Origin: Nocardioides ferulae
GTDB lineage: Bacteria > Actinomycetota > Actinomycetes > Propionibacteriales > Nocardioidaceae
Assembly: GCF_003660455.1 (NCBI RefSeq)
Contig: NZ_QZVR01000014.1
Coordinates: forward strand, 19,047 to 83,046
Length of the DNA stretch: 64,000 nt
Reading direction: 5' to 3'
This document shows positions 29,109-38,314 of the stretch, in pieces. The translations under genes and the position numbers were made by a program. How positions within the stretch are numbered: the first letter of the stretch is position 1; the number at the start of each line of letters is the position of its first letter. The notes beneath the pieces are model-generated. The model was given only the letters and a program-made list of their open reading frames with translations, was not told the DNA's origin and made no database searches.

Positions 29109-29638
29109 CGACGGCGCTCGCCCAGGAGTTCGCAGCGGCGGTGGCTCGGGCTGCGGAGGGCACGCCGTACGTCGTGCGGCCGGACGACGAGGGCTTCTCG
29201 GTCGCCCTGGACGTCGTGGACGCACGATGGATCGGCCTGCTGAACGCGGCGGGCCTGCAGAAGGCCTACGTCCATCATGTGCGGGTGCGCGATGACCGCA
29301 GCTACACGATCACCGACGACGCCCGCACCGTGGAGTGGGTGGCCGGCACCCCGCGGATCGCCGCGTCGGCCGAGCGCCAGGTCGGGCGGGTCATCGAGTT
29401 CGGACACCAGACGGTGTGGGCCTTCGACGAGCACGGACGCTTCGGCGTCCAGGCGGACTTCCAGTTCGACTCCGAGGAAGGTCGTGACCTCATCAACGGC
29501 GTCGCCGGCCAGCTCGGCCTCCAGCTCCGACGCGGCGGCATCGAGAAGGGTGCCATCGCGATCGCGGCGCTGACGCTGGGCGGCCTGCTCGTGGGCGGCG
29601 TCGTGGCCGTCGTGCTCCTGCTGCTCGGCTACCGCTGA
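29105..29638 (+). CDS. Hypothetical protein with C-terminal membrane helix
   Basis: A 177-residue protein, starting GTG inside the preceding stop. The bulk is polar, then a C-terminal membrane helix ends at GYR (LGGLLVGGVVAVVLLLL). No family recognised. Its end overlaps by 10 bp the end of a gene on the opposite strand, so the transcripts converge. Confidence 0.55.
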   Translation: MTTALAQEFAAAVARAAEGTPYVVRPDDEGFSVALDVVDARWIGLLNAAGLQKAYVHHVRVRDDRSYTITDDARTVEWVAGTPRIAASAERQVGRVIEFGHQTVWAFDEHGRFGVQADFQFDSEEGRDLINGVAGQLGLQLRRGGIEKGAIAIAALTLGGLLVGGVVAVVLLLLGYR

Positions 29639-30171
29639 TCGCCTGACCCGGCGTCGTCCCAGGTGACGTCGTCGTCGGGAACCACTCGGATGCTGGCGAC
29701 GAATCGCTGGAACTCGGGCCCCATCGCCGGCAGCTGCTGGTAGGTGCAGCTGAGCGTGTAGATGACCACGACCCGCTTCGTCGGGTCGTCGACGTCGATC
29801 AGGCCGGCGACCACCTGCGCCTGCCGGACGTCGAAGCGTCGGCCGTCGACCACGACCGTGGCGCCGATCGACTGCGCGACGCTGGGGGTGTGCTCGCCGC
29901 CGGTCACCCGTCGCTTGATCAGCTCCACGTCGGTGGCCCCCTCGGCGCGGAGCTTGGCGAGAGACTCGTCGGCGATCGCCTCGATCGGTGTGCCGTCGTT
30001 GCGCCAGTCGCCCGAGACGGCGATGGTCGGCACGTAGTCGCCGTCCAGGCCCCCGCGGACGGCGAGCAGTGCGGCGTTGCTGACGCCCCAGGCGGCCGGG
30101 TCGACCGCTCGCCACTCGGGGCCCGGGAGCTGGAGCCGCAGCGGGACGGGCAGTGCGGCGTCGGTCGTCAT
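29629..30171 (-). CDS. Hypothetical protein, possibly LpqN/DUF1795-like
   Basis: A 180-residue soluble protein with an N-terminal LPVPLRLQLPGPEWRAVDP, a central region of strands and a C-terminal PEFQRFVASIRVVPDDD. The pattern resembles DcrB/LpqN-type domains associated with mycobacterial cell-envelope proteins. It begins inside the last codon of the large glycine-rich gene (ATGA), so it is the third gene of a leftward operon with a WXG100-like protein. Confidence 0.5.
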   Translation of the reverse strand: MTTDAALPVPLRLQLPGPEWRAVDPAAWGVSNAALLAVRGGLDGDYVPTIAVSGDWRNDGTPIEAIADESLAKLRAEGATDVELIKRRVTGGEHTPSVAQSIGATVVVDGRRFDVRQAQVVAGLIDVDDPTKRVVVIYTLSCTYQQLPAMGPEFQRFVASIRVVPDDDVTWDDAGSGDQR

Positions 30172-31508
30172 CCGAGGACTCCTCCGATTGCGTCGATCAG
30201 GTCTCCGCCGGTCTCCCAGATCTCGGGGAAGTCGAGGGTGATGCTGCCCTCGATCTTGCCGCCCAGGCCCAAGGCGACACCGCCGGAGCCGCCCAGAGTG
30301 AGCTTGCCGTCGTCGAACCCGACGTCGGCGTGGCCGCTGACCCCCACGCCGTACCACCCCTCCGCCTCCACCTCGCTGCCGACCCCGGCCACCTCCGCGG
30401 CGAGTCCCCCCTCGATCTTGCCGCCGGCGAAGGCCTCACCGCCCGTATGCACCCCGGTCGAGTCGATGGTGGCGTGTCCGCCGGCGGTCGCCTCGACGGA
30501 CGCCGCGCCGGACAGCGTCACCTCGCCGGGCCCGTACTCGCCCTTGACCTCTCCCTCGGCGCCGACCAGGGTCGCGGTGCCGTCGAGGTTGAGGAAGAGG
30601 CCCTCGCTGTTGATGGTCGCCTCCGCCGAGCCGTCCGCACCGAGGACGGTGACCGTGCCTTCGCCGGTGACGTGCACGTCGCCGTAGTAGTCCTCGAACT
30701 CTCCCTCCGCCTGGTAGACCCAGGCCTCACCCTCGAGCGAGCCGAGGCTGAGCTCGAACGGGCTCTCGTGCGGGTCGTCGTACTTGCCGTCCTCGCCCTT
30801 GCGGGGGTCCTTGCCGAAGGTGTCCTCCCACCAGGGCCAGTTGAAGCTGGGGCCCTCCGCCGAGCCGTCGGCGCCGAGCAGGTCGTCGGAGCCCTCGGTG
30901 CGCCCGCCCTCCAGGATGCCGAGCTCCTTGAGGGCGGCGGCGCCCGCCTCGTCGAGCGCCGTGCGGGCGTCGTCGAGGATCTGCTGTGCCTCCTCGCGCA
31001 GCGCCTCACCCGGGTCGACGAAGGTGCCGGGGTGAGCGGGGCCGATCGTGGGCACGACGGTGGTGCCGCCGCCGATGCTGGGCACCGTGAGCGGGGGCCG
31101 GCACTGGCTCGCGTTGTAGGCCTCGACGGCGGCGTTGTAGGCCGCGACCGCGTCGGCGGTGGCCTGCTCGCCCTCCTCCCACTTGGCGATGGCGTCGGCG
31201 GCCCGGGCCTGCGCCGTGGTCAGTGCCCCGGCATAGGTCGAGATGGAGGTGCCGGCGGCCTCGAGGAGCTCGACGTAGGCACGCCACTTGGCCTGCTCGT
31301 CGGCGAACGACGCGGCGTACGCCGGCTGGCCGAGGCCGCCCTCCCAGCCCGGCGTCGTGATCGCGTCGACGTCGTCGGCGAGGCCCGACACCCGTCGTGC
31401 CTCGTCGGACAGGAGGGTGGCTGCCGCCTCGACCTTGGTGGGCTCTCCGACGATGAGCTTCTTCGGGTCGGTGGTGGAGCCGAGCGCGGCCCCGGCGGGG
31501 AGGCTCAT
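30168..31508 (-). CDS. Large ESX-associated protein with glycine-rich beta repeats
   Basis: A 446-residue protein. The first about 200 residues are helical and WXG100-like, ending in an Ala/Glu-rich stalk; a Trp in PGWEGGLGQPAYAASF stands where WXG proteins bend. From about residue 240 on there are many short Gly/Ser/Thr/Glu beta repeats (VTLSGAASVEATAGGHAT, EVEAEGWYGVGVSGHADVG, GGVALGLGGKIEGSITLD). This architecture suggests a secreted effector or adhesin exported through a type VII route, with the N-terminus as export signal. It overlaps its neighbours by 4 bp on both sides. No toxin motif is recognised. Confidence 0.6.
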   Translation of the reverse strand: MSLPAGAALGSTTDPKKLIVGEPTKVEAAATLLSDEARRVSGLADDVDAITTPGWEGGLGQPAYAASFADEQAKWRAYVELLEAAGTSISTYAGALTTAQARAADAIAKWEEGEQATADAVAAYNAAVEAYNASQCRPPLTVPSIGGGTTVVPTIGPAHPGTFVDPGEALREEAQQILDDARTALDEAGAAALKELGILEGGRTEGSDDLLGADGSAEGPSFNWPWWEDTFGKDPRKGEDGKYDDPHESPFELSLGSLEGEAWVYQAEGEFEDYYGDVHVTGEGTVTVLGADGSAEATINSEGLFLNLDGTATLVGAEGEVKGEYGPGEVTLSGAASVEATAGGHATIDSTGVHTGGEAFAGGKIEGGLAAEVAGVGSEVEAEGWYGVGVSGHADVGFDDGKLTLGGSGGVALGLGGKIEGSITLDFPEIWETGGDLIDAIGGVLG

Positions 31509-31858
31509 CTCTCGGCTCCCGGCGTGGGCGACCCGGACGAGTTCCCCATGCTGGGGAACAGGGGCTCACCGGTGAACGGGCTGAGGAAGTCCAGGCCGAC
31601 CGCCTCGTCGGTGGACTCGTAGTCCGCGGCGGCGGTCTCCAGGCCGTCCGCCAGCGAGGTCTGCCCGTCGGTGAGCGCCTGGTGCGCCTTCTCGCACTGG
31701 TCGGCGACGGCCGTGAGCCAGGCGGCCAGCTCGACGTGGCCGAGGACGGTGGGGTCGTTGCCCGACAGGTCGACGGCCTGTGACCCCAGGCCGTCGATGA
31801 CCCCCTGGTGAAGCGCAGCCGCTGCGCGCAGCTCGCCGACGAGAACGTCATAGCTCAT
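31505..31858 (-). CDS. WXG100-like small secreted helical protein
   Basis: A 117-residue protein: MSYDVLVGELRAAAALHQGV, then a helical pair typical of EsxA/PE-like partners, and a C-terminal tail with GNSSGSPTPG. Such proteins form heterodimers that carry type VII secretion signals. It is the first gene of the leftward operon and shares a 4-bp overlap with the large glycine-rich protein. No conserved WXG tripeptide is present, so the family call is by pattern only. Confidence 0.55.
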   Translation of the reverse strand: MSYDVLVGELRAAAALHQGVIDGLGSQAVDLSGNDPTVLGHVELAAWLTAVADQCEKAHQALTDGQTSLADGLETAAADYESTDEAVGLDFLSPFTGEPLFPSMGNSSGSPTPGAER

Positions 31859-31973
31859 GTGCGGCCCCCCTGGTCCCGAGTGTGGTCGCGGGTGTCCTTC
31901 CCCACATCGCCGAGGACCAAACGCCCCTGGAGCGACGTCCGGAGGGGGTGCCGCCCAGTAGTCTCGCGCCGAG

Positions 31974-33272
31974 ATGGAGTCACTGGAGCTGTACGACGAG
32001 GCCGCCCGCGAGCGACTGGTGCCCGAGCCGCCCAAGCGCGTGGCTGCTCCCGAGCGCACGCCCTTCGAGCGTGACCGGGCCCGCGTCGTCCACGCCGCGG
32101 CCTCGCGGCGTTTGGCTGCCAAGACCCAGGTCGTCGGCCCCCAGACCGACGACTTCGTGCGCAACCGGCTCACCCACAGCCTCGAGGTGGCCCAGGTGGC
32201 CCGCGATCTCTCCCGGGCGTTGGGCAGCCAGCCCGACATCGCCGAGACCGCGGCGCTCGCCCACGACCTCGGCCACCCGCCGTTCGGCCACAACGGCGAG
32301 CGGGTGCTGGCCCAGTTAAGTGAGCCCTGCGGCGGCTTCGAGGGCAACGCGCAGACCCTGCGGCTGTTGACCAGGCTGGAGGCGAAGACGTTCGACGCCG
32401 ACGGTGTCTCGGTGGGCCTGAACCTCACACGCGCCACTCTCGACGCCTGCACGAAGTACCCCTGGCCGCGGTCGGCCGCCGAGACCCCCCGTGGCGTGCA
32501 CGCCGACGGGTCGCCGCGCACCGTGCTCAAGTTCGGCGTCTACGACGACGACCGTCCCGTCTTCGACTGGCTGCGCGCCCCCGCCCCCGCCGACGGGTCG
32601 GGCAGCCGTCGCTGCCTCGAGGCGCAGGTGATGGACCTCGCCGACGACGTCGCCTACTCCGTGCACGACGTCGAGGACGGCATCGTCGCCGGCCGCGTCG
32701 ACCTGACCACCGTCGACTGGCCGGCGGTCTGGGAGACCGTCCGTGCGTGGTACGTCCCCGGAGCCGACGACGCACTCCTCGACACGGTCCTCGCCGGCCT
32801 GCAGCAGCAGGACAGCTGGCCGCGCTCGGCGTACGACGGCAGCCGACGCAGCCTGGCGGCCCTGAAGAACCTCACCAGCGACCTGATCGGCCGCTTCTGC
32901 GGCGACGTGCAGCACGCCACCTTCGCGGCCGCCGAGGGCCCGTTCGTGCGCTACCGGGCCGACCTGGTCGTTCCCGAGGCCACCCGGCTGGAGATCGCCG
33001 TGCTCAAGGGGGTGGCGGCCCGCTACGTCATGCAGGCCGAGGACAGAGTCGCGCTCATGGGGCGCCAGCGTGAGCTGCTCGCCGAGCTGGTGACCGAACT
33101 GGCACGCCGCGCTCCCGACGGGCTCCAGCGTCCGTTCGCCGACGACTGGCGCGAGGCCGCCGACGACGCCGGCCGGCTCCGGGTGGTCGTCGACCAGGTC
33201 GCCTCGCTCACCGACGCGAGTGCGGTCGCCTGGCATCGGCGGCTCTGCGGCTCACTAGGGTCGGTGCCATGA
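31974..33272 (+). CDS. dgt: Deoxyguanosinetriphosphate triphosphohydrolase-like protein
   Basis: A 432-residue HD-domain enzyme that hydrolyses dNTPs (dGTP to deoxyguanosine and triphosphate). The metal motif H...HD...D is seen as RNRLTHSLEVAQVARDL and LAHDLGHPPFGHNGER, with a later QVMDLADDVAYSVHDVEDG motif. The C-terminal part is typical of the actinobacterial Dgt group. It lies upstream of a 2-hydroxyacid dehydrogenase and dnaG, a common conserved order. Confidence 0.93.
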   Translation: MESLELYDEAARERLVPEPPKRVAAPERTPFERDRARVVHAAASRRLAAKTQVVGPQTDDFVRNRLTHSLEVAQVARDLSRALGSQPDIAETAALAHDLGHPPFGHNGERVLAQLSEPCGGFEGNAQTLRLLTRLEAKTFDADGVSVGLNLTRATLDACTKYPWPRSAAETPRGVHADGSPRTVLKFGVYDDDRPVFDWLRAPAPADGSGSRRCLEAQVMDLADDVAYSVHDVEDGIVAGRVDLTTVDWPAVWETVRAWYVPGADDALLDTVLAGLQQQDSWPRSAYDGSRRSLAALKNLTSDLIGRFCGDVQHATFAAAEGPFVRYRADLVVPEATRLEIAVLKGVAARYVMQAEDRVALMGRQRELLAELVTELARRAPDGLQRPFADDWREAADDAGRLRVVVDQVASLTDASAVAWHRRLCGSLGSVP

Positions 33273-34183
33273 GCGCCCCACTGGTCTGGTTGCCGTTCGA
33301 GCCTGCCGAGCTCGGTGATCCGCCCACCGGCTTGCGCTACGAGGTGGTCGACCCCGCCCGCGCGGTGCCGGCGAGCGTCGGGGAGGTGGCGTTCTACGTC
33401 ACCCCCTACCGGATGAGCCCCGACGTGGGCGAGGTGCTGCCGCGGATGACCGGGCTGCAGGTGGTGCAGACGCTCTCCGCCGGGGTCGACAACGTGCGGG
33501 CGATGGTGCCGGAGGAGGTCAGCCTCTGCAACGGTCGCGGCATCCACGACACCTCGACCGCCGAGCTGACCCTGACGCTGGTGCTGGCCGCCCTCCGTGG
33601 CATCCCCGAGTTCGTGCGCGGCCAGGACCGGCGCGAGTGGTCGCCCCAGTGGCGCCCGGCGCTGGCCGACCGCCGGGTGCTGCTGGTCGGCCATGGAGCG
33701 ATCGGCGCCGCGATCGAGGCTCGGCTGCTGCCCTTCGAGGTCGAGGTGGTGCGGGTGGCCCGGAGCGCCCGCGAGGGGGTGCACGCCTGGTCGGAGCTGC
33801 CGGACCTGCTGCCACTGGCCGACGTGGTGATCCTCATCGTGCCGCTCACCGACGAGACGCGGGGCCTGGTCGACGCGGCGTTCCTGGCCCGGATGAAGGA
33901 CGACGCCCTGCTGGTCAACGTGGCCCGCGGCGCCGTCGTCGACACCGCCGCCCTGGTGGCCACGTTGCGGTCCGGCCGGCTGCGTGCCGCGATCGACGTG
34001 GCCGACACCGAGCCGCTGCCGGCGGAGAGCCCGCTGTGGTCGGCGCCGAACCTGTTGATCTCGCCGCACGTGGGTGGTGCGAGCAGCGCGATGTGGCCGC
34101 GGGCCTACCGGCTCGTGCGCGACCAGCTGCACCGCTTCGCGGCGGGGGAGCCGCTCGCGAACGTGATGCGCGGGGCCTACTGA
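33269..34183 (+). CDS. D-isomer 2-hydroxyacid dehydrogenase
   Basis: A 304-residue NAD(P)-dependent enzyme. The coenzyme loop VLLVGHGAIGAAIEARL, the catalytic Arg in VNVARGAVVDTAAL, Glu in ADTEPLPAESPLW and His in LLISPHVGGASSAMW are all in place. It reduces a 2-oxoacid or oxidises a D-2-hydroxyacid; the substrate is unknown. Its start overlaps the dgt stop by 4 bp (ATGA). Confidence 0.88.
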   Translation: MSAPLVWLPFEPAELGDPPTGLRYEVVDPARAVPASVGEVAFYVTPYRMSPDVGEVLPRMTGLQVVQTLSAGVDNVRAMVPEEVSLCNGRGIHDTSTAELTLTLVLAALRGIPEFVRGQDRREWSPQWRPALADRRVLLVGHGAIGAAIEARLLPFEVEVVRVARSAREGVHAWSELPDLLPLADVVILIVPLTDETRGLVDAAFLARMKDDALLVNVARGAVVDTAALVATLRSGRLRAAIDVADTEPLPAESPLWSAPNLLISPHVGGASSAMWPRAYRLVRDQLHRFAAGEPLANVMRGAY

Positions 34184-34221
34184 CCGACCCGGTGGGAGCG
34201 GCGGACCGTAGGATCGCCACC

Positions 34222-36159
34222 GTGGCCGGCCGGATCCGTGAGGAGAGCATCACCGAGGTGCGCGAGAAGGCGCGCATCGACGACGTCGTCTCCTCCTACG
34301 TGACGCTGCGCAACGCCGGCGGCGGCTCGCAGAAGGGCCTGTGCCCCTTCCACGACGAGAAGTCCCCGTCCTTCCACGTCACGCCCAGCCGCGGCTTCTA
34401 CCACTGCTTCGGCTGTGGCGAGGGCGGCGACGTGATCAGCTTCGTGATGAAGATCGACGGGCTCACGTTCGGCGAGGCCGTCGAGCGGCTGGCCGACAAG
34501 TACGGCGTGCAGCTGCGCCGCGAGGAGGGTCTGCCCGGCCAGGGGCGGGAGGAGCGCCCGAAGGGACCGCCGCGGACCCGGCTGATCGAGGCGCACCGGG
34601 TGGCGCAGGAGTTCTACGCCGACCAGCTCACCTCGCCCGACGCGATGGTCGCCCGCCAGTTCCTGCACGAGCGCGGCTTCGACCAGGACGCCGCCGCCAC
34701 GTTCGGCATCGGCTTCGCTCCCCGCGACGGCGAGGCGCTGCTGGGCCACCTGCGGCAGAAGGGCTTCACCCAGGAGGAGATGGTCGTCGGGGGACTCGTG
34801 GCGCTCGGCCGCTCGCCCTACGACCGGTTCCGGGGGCGGCTGCTGTGGCCGATCCGCGATGCGAGCGGCGACACGATCGGTTTCGGCGCGCGGCGCATCT
34901 TCGACGACGACCGGATCGACGCGAAGTACCTCAACACCGCCGAGACGCCGATCTACAAGAAGAGCCAGGTGCTCTACGGCCTCGACCTGGCGCGGCGCGA
35001 CATCGCCCGCAGCTCGCAGGCGGTGGTGGTCGAGGGCTACACCGACGTGATGGCCTGCCACCTGGCGGGCGTGCCCACCGCGGTGGCCACCTGTGGCACC
35101 GCCTTCGGCGACGACCACGCCCGGGTGCTGCGCCGTTTCCTCAACGACCACGAGGAGTTCCGCGGCGAGGTCATCTTCACCTTCGACGGCGACGCCGCCG
35201 GGCAGAAGGCGGCGTTGCGTGCCTTCGACGGCGACCAGAACTTCGTCTCCCAGACCTACGTTGCCGTCGAGCCCGACGGCCTCGACCCGTGCGACCTGCG
35301 GCTGAAGAAGGGCGACGGCGCGGTCCGGGAGCTGGTCGCCCGCCGGGTGCCGCTCTACCGGTTCGTGCTCTCGAACGTCGTCAAGAAGTACGATCTCGAC
35401 CGCGCTGATGGGCGGGTCGATGCTGTGCGTGAAGGGGCTCGTCTCGTCGCTTCGATTCGAGACACGTCCAAGGTCAACAACTTCGCCCGCGAGCTCGCCG
35501 GAATGGTCGGGTACGACAACGACGAGGCTTCAGTTCTCGCTGAGGTACGCCGGGCCGCCGCGCGGGGTGGCCGCGACGCGCGGGGCCCCGAACGCCACGC
35601 ACGGCCGGGGCAGCAGGCTGCCGGACGGGACGCGGCGCCCGTGCCGGCGGCCCCGGAGGCGCCGCGTCGGCCGCTGCCCGACCTGCGGGACCCCCGGTTC
35701 AAGATCGAGCGCGAGACGCTGAAGCTGGTGCTGCAGCACCCGATGGCGATCGGCCGCACCACCGCCGAGGTCGGCTCCGACGACTTCACCCACCCCACCT
35801 ACCGCGCGGTCTGGGAGCTGGTCGCCGCGGCCGGCGGGCCCAGCGTGGGCTCCGGCGACGCCGGCTGGGCGCCGCGCATCCGCGACGCCGCGGGCGACCC
35901 GCGGCTGGCCTCGCTGGTGACCGAGCTCGCCGTCGAGCCGCTGCCGACCGCCAAGGAGCCCGACGCGGCGTACGTCGCCGTGCACGTCTTCCGGCTGCTC
36001 GAGCTCACCGCCCTGCGCCGGATCGCCGAGGTGAAGTCGCGCCTGCAGCGCACCAACCCCGTCGACGACGCCGCCGACTACAACCGGATGTTCGGCGAGC
36101 TCGCCGCCCTGGAGCAGCACCGGCGGATGCTGCGCGAGCGCACCGTGGGAGACCAGTGA
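34222..36159 (+). CDS. dnaG: DNA primase
   Basis: A 645-residue enzyme that makes RNA primers at the replication fork. The N-terminal zinc domain is CPFHDEKSPSFHV...FHCFGCGEGG (CHC2 type), the RNA-polymerase core has GFGARRIFDDDRIDAKYLN, and the TOPRIM metal sites are VVVEGYTDVMA and FTFDGDAAGQKAALRAF. The C-terminal helicase-binding domain is short. Start GTG at 34222 with VAGRIREESITEV. A stretch near 35401-35540 has lower third-position GC than the rest. Confidence 0.95.
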   Translation: MAGRIREESITEVREKARIDDVVSSYVTLRNAGGGSQKGLCPFHDEKSPSFHVTPSRGFYHCFGCGEGGDVISFVMKIDGLTFGEAVERLADKYGVQLRREEGLPGQGREERPKGPPRTRLIEAHRVAQEFYADQLTSPDAMVARQFLHERGFDQDAAATFGIGFAPRDGEALLGHLRQKGFTQEEMVVGGLVALGRSPYDRFRGRLLWPIRDASGDTIGFGARRIFDDDRIDAKYLNTAETPIYKKSQVLYGLDLARRDIARSSQAVVVEGYTDVMACHLAGVPTAVATCGTAFGDDHARVLRRFLNDHEEFRGEVIFTFDGDAAGQKAALRAFDGDQNFVSQTYVAVEPDGLDPCDLRLKKGDGAVRELVARRVPLYRFVLSNVVKKYDLDRADGRVDAVREGARLVASIRDTSKVNNFARELAGMVGYDNDEASVLAEVRRAAARGGRDARGPERHARPGQQAAGRDAAPVPAAPEAPRRPLPDLRDPRFKIERETLKLVLQHPMAIGRTTAEVGSDDFTHPTYRAVWELVAAAGGPSVGSGDAGWAPRIRDAAGDPRLASLVTELAVEPLPTAKEPDAAYVAVHVFRLLELTALRRIAEVKSRLQRTNPVDDAADYNRMFGELAALEQHRRMLRERTVGDQ

Positions 36160-36199
36160 GCGCACGGTCCGGCGACAGGACGCGAGGAGGAGGAGCGGG

Positions 36200-36703
36200 A
36201 TGAGGGTGCTGCCGAAGCGAGAGCGACCGCCCATCGAGGTGCGGCGTGGGGAGCGGGTGCTCGCGTGGGCCCGGGCCACCGACGGCGCGGTGGCCGGCAC
36301 CCGCGAGGCGCTCTACCTGGCCAGCGACGGCGGCGACGCCGACCGGATCCCCTGGGAGCAGGTGCAGGCCGCCGACTGGGACCGTGACTCGGCCGAGCTG
36401 AGGGTCAGCGAGGTCGGCACCTGGGGCGCTCCCCGGCCCGAGCACCTGCTGAGCATCGAGGAGCCGGGCCGGCTCCTGGAGCTGTTGCGCGAGCGGGTCA
36501 CCACCACCGTGCTGCTGCAGCGGCACGTGCCGATCCACGGTCGCCGGGGCGTGCGGGTGGTCGCGCGCCGCGCGCCGACCGGGGCGCGCGAGGTGACCTG
36601 GGTCTACGAGTTCGACGAGGGCGTCGACCCCGACGACCCCGAGGTGCGGGACGCCGCCGAGGCGGCGCTGGCCCAGGCCGTGCGCGACGTGGGCATCGAC
36701 TGA
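36200..36703 (+). CDS. Hypothetical conserved protein
   Basis: A 167-residue soluble protein with repeated tryptophans (DRIPWEQVQAADWDRDSAEL, TWVYEFDEGVDPDDPEV) and an Arg-rich middle. No membrane or signal sequence. It follows dnaG by 40 bp and is often found in that place in actinobacteria; function unknown. RBS GAGGAGGAG is 8 bp before the ATG. Confidence 0.7.
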   Translation: MRVLPKRERPPIEVRRGERVLAWARATDGAVAGTREALYLASDGGDADRIPWEQVQAADWDRDSAELRVSEVGTWGAPRPEHLLSIEEPGRLLELLRERVTTTVLLQRHVPIHGRRGVRVVARRAPTGAREVTWVYEFDEGVDPDDPEVRDAAEAALAQAVRDVGID

Positions 36704-36732
36704 CCCCGGTCTCCCGGGTCGAGCCGTCCCCG

Positions 36733-36763
36733 ATTTTTCTCGGCCTCGCCGCCTTGCTAACCT
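36733..36763 (+). promoter_or_regulatory. Likely promoter of the tRNA-Asn gene
   Basis: A -10-like TAACCT at 36758-36763 lies 18 bp before the mature tRNA end, and a T-rich TTTTTC stretch at about 36734-36739 is in a possible -35 position with about 18 bp between. Only moderate consensus match. Confidence 0.35.
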
Positions 36764-36781
36764 GTGCGCGCTGCACCGCGA

Positions 36782-36857
36782 TCCCCTGTAGCTCAACTGG
36801 CAGAGCATTCGGCTGTTAACCGGAGGGTTGTTGGTTCGAGTCCAACCGGGGGAGCCA
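36782..36857 (+). tRNA. tRNA-Asn (GTT)
   Basis: The cloverleaf is complete: acceptor TCCCCTG pairs with CGGGGGA, D stem GCTC/GAGC, anticodon stem TTCGG/CCGGA with loop CTGTTAA (anticodon GTT), and T stem GTTGG/CCAAC with TTCGAGT. The 3' CCA is encoded. It is the left edge of an integrated element, whose recombinase gene starts 186 bp further and points toward it. Confidence 0.95.
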
Positions 36858-36859
36858 GA

Positions 36860-36902
36860 AGAGGGCCTCTGACCTGGATAAACGTCCAGGCAGGGGCCCT
36901 CT
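36860..36902 (+). terminator. Hairpin after tRNA-Asn
   Basis: A long stem: AGAGGGCC pairs with GGCCCTCT, with an inner CTG/CAG and CCTGG/CCAGG extension around the loop ATAAACGT. It starts 3 bp after the encoded CCA and probably ends the tRNA transcript, and may also end the recombinase transcript coming from the other side. No T-run. Confidence 0.7.
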
Positions 36903-37042
36903 GAGATTTGAATCTGATGACGAAACTGTCCAGAAACAGGCCAGTAACGCTCGCGGCCAAGACCTCGAGAACGCTCTGCGCGGGGCAGAGTGCACGCCGG
37001 GTATCGAGCGCTCCCGTGCGGGGGGACTTCGTGGGGCGACGG

Positions 37043-38206
37043 TCAGGTAGAGGGCCGGAACTTCTCGAGATGGACGGTCAGATCGGGCGCGACCGTGGCC
37101 TTGTGAACGTAGAAGTCGCGGGTGATGTCGCTGTCTTCGTGACCGAGCTGGGCCTGGGCAGCGTCGATTCCCACTTCACGGTCAATGAGGGTGGCCACCG
37201 ACCTGCGGAAGGTGTGGAAGGTGACCCAGTCGTAGGCGGTGTCGTCGACCACCTGGTTCCACATCCGTTCCCAGTTTGAGATCTGCCGCCAGGTTCCGCG
37301 GCGGGTCGGGAACACAGCGCCGTGCGGGTTGGCGTGGTTCTCAACCTGGCGCCGTAGCAGGATCCCGACGGCGAACGGTGGTAGGAACAGGGTGCGGTAG
37401 CCGGCGCTGGACTTGGTCCACGGTTGCCGGAAGGTGCCCACACCGGTCTCGGTGATGATGGTTCCGGACACGGTAAGTGTGGGATGTGTGGCTGCCAGAT
37501 CGATCTCGGAGTAGATAAGCGCGCCGATCTCGCCGATGCGACAGCCGGTACCCAGGATGAGGTCGACAGCGTCCATGAGATCGGTGGTCGGCCGTGGGCC
37601 CGGTCGCTTGCTGCTGGTCGACTCTGCGACGAGGCTGCGGATGTCCTGGATCTGGTCCATGTCGAGGTACTCGATCTCGCGTCGCGGTTTCGATATACGC
37701 GCAACGTCCCGCACCGGGTTCGAGGCCATGACGTCGTGACGGACGGCCACGGCGAACATTCCGTGGAGGACCTTGCGGAGCATGGTGGGGCTGAAGCCAA
37801 GGGCGGCTCGATCTTTGACGACGCGGTCAAGGGTGCTCGTCCGGCAATCGCGCAGCCGTCGCTCTCCGATCACGGGCACGATCTGGTTGTTCACCGTGCT
37901 GCGGTATGCCTTGAGGGAGTTCGTAGCCACTTGCTGCGCCTCTTTCTCTCGCAGCCAGAAGACTGCGAGTTCAGCCACCGTGGTCAGCGGAGTGAGTTCG
38001 TTCTCGCTGGCCTCGGCGCCGTTGAGCTCTTGGAGCTTCCGGATCAGAGCGGTGCGAGCAGCCTGGGCGCTGTCAGCGCGGGCGCGGACGCGTGCCACTC
38101 GGCCACTGAAGTACACATAGTTAGCGGAGGCCTCATGGGTGCCGGCGGCGGTCTTGGAGACGCCGATCGTGCCCCAGGTGCCTGGCGGCATCGGCGGGCG
38201 CGGCAT
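37043..38206 (-). CDS. Tyrosine recombinase (phage-type integrase)
   Basis: A 387-residue site-specific recombinase that integrates and excises the element at tRNA-Asn. The N-terminal SAM-like DNA-binding domain (TVAELAVFWLREKEAQQVATN) is followed by the catalytic domain with the Arg in GTGCRIGEIGAL, HTFRRSVATL (His-x-x-Arg), and GHEDSDITRDFYVH carrying the His and the Tyr nucleophile. The gene points toward the tRNA, a usual arrangement for tRNA-targeted elements. The excisionase-like gene is 109 bp away. Confidence 0.93.
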   Translation of the reverse strand: MPRPPMPPGTWGTIGVSKTAAGTHEASANYVYFSGRVARVRARADSAQAARTALIRKLQELNGAEASENELTPLTTVAELAVFWLREKEAQQVATNSLKAYRSTVNNQIVPVIGERRLRDCRTSTLDRVVKDRAALGFSPTMLRKVLHGMFAVAVRHDVMASNPVRDVARISKPRREIEYLDMDQIQDIRSLVAESTSSKRPGPRPTTDLMDAVDLILGTGCRIGEIGALIYSEIDLAATHPTLTVSGTIITETGVGTFRQPWTKSSAGYRTLFLPPFAVGILLRRQVENHANPHGAVFPTRRGTWRQISNWERMWNQVVDDTAYDWVTFHTFRRSVATLIDREVGIDAAQAQLGHEDSDITRDFYVHKATVAPDLTVHLEKFRPST

Positions 38207-38314
38207 CAGCCGGCCTCACTCGATGCGGGCTGGTCGATCCCGAACGGGTACTTGCCGATCATGCGGGCCTTCCGGATGGCGCGTTGCGCGGTCGTTCGCT
38301 AGAGGGTATGCGTG

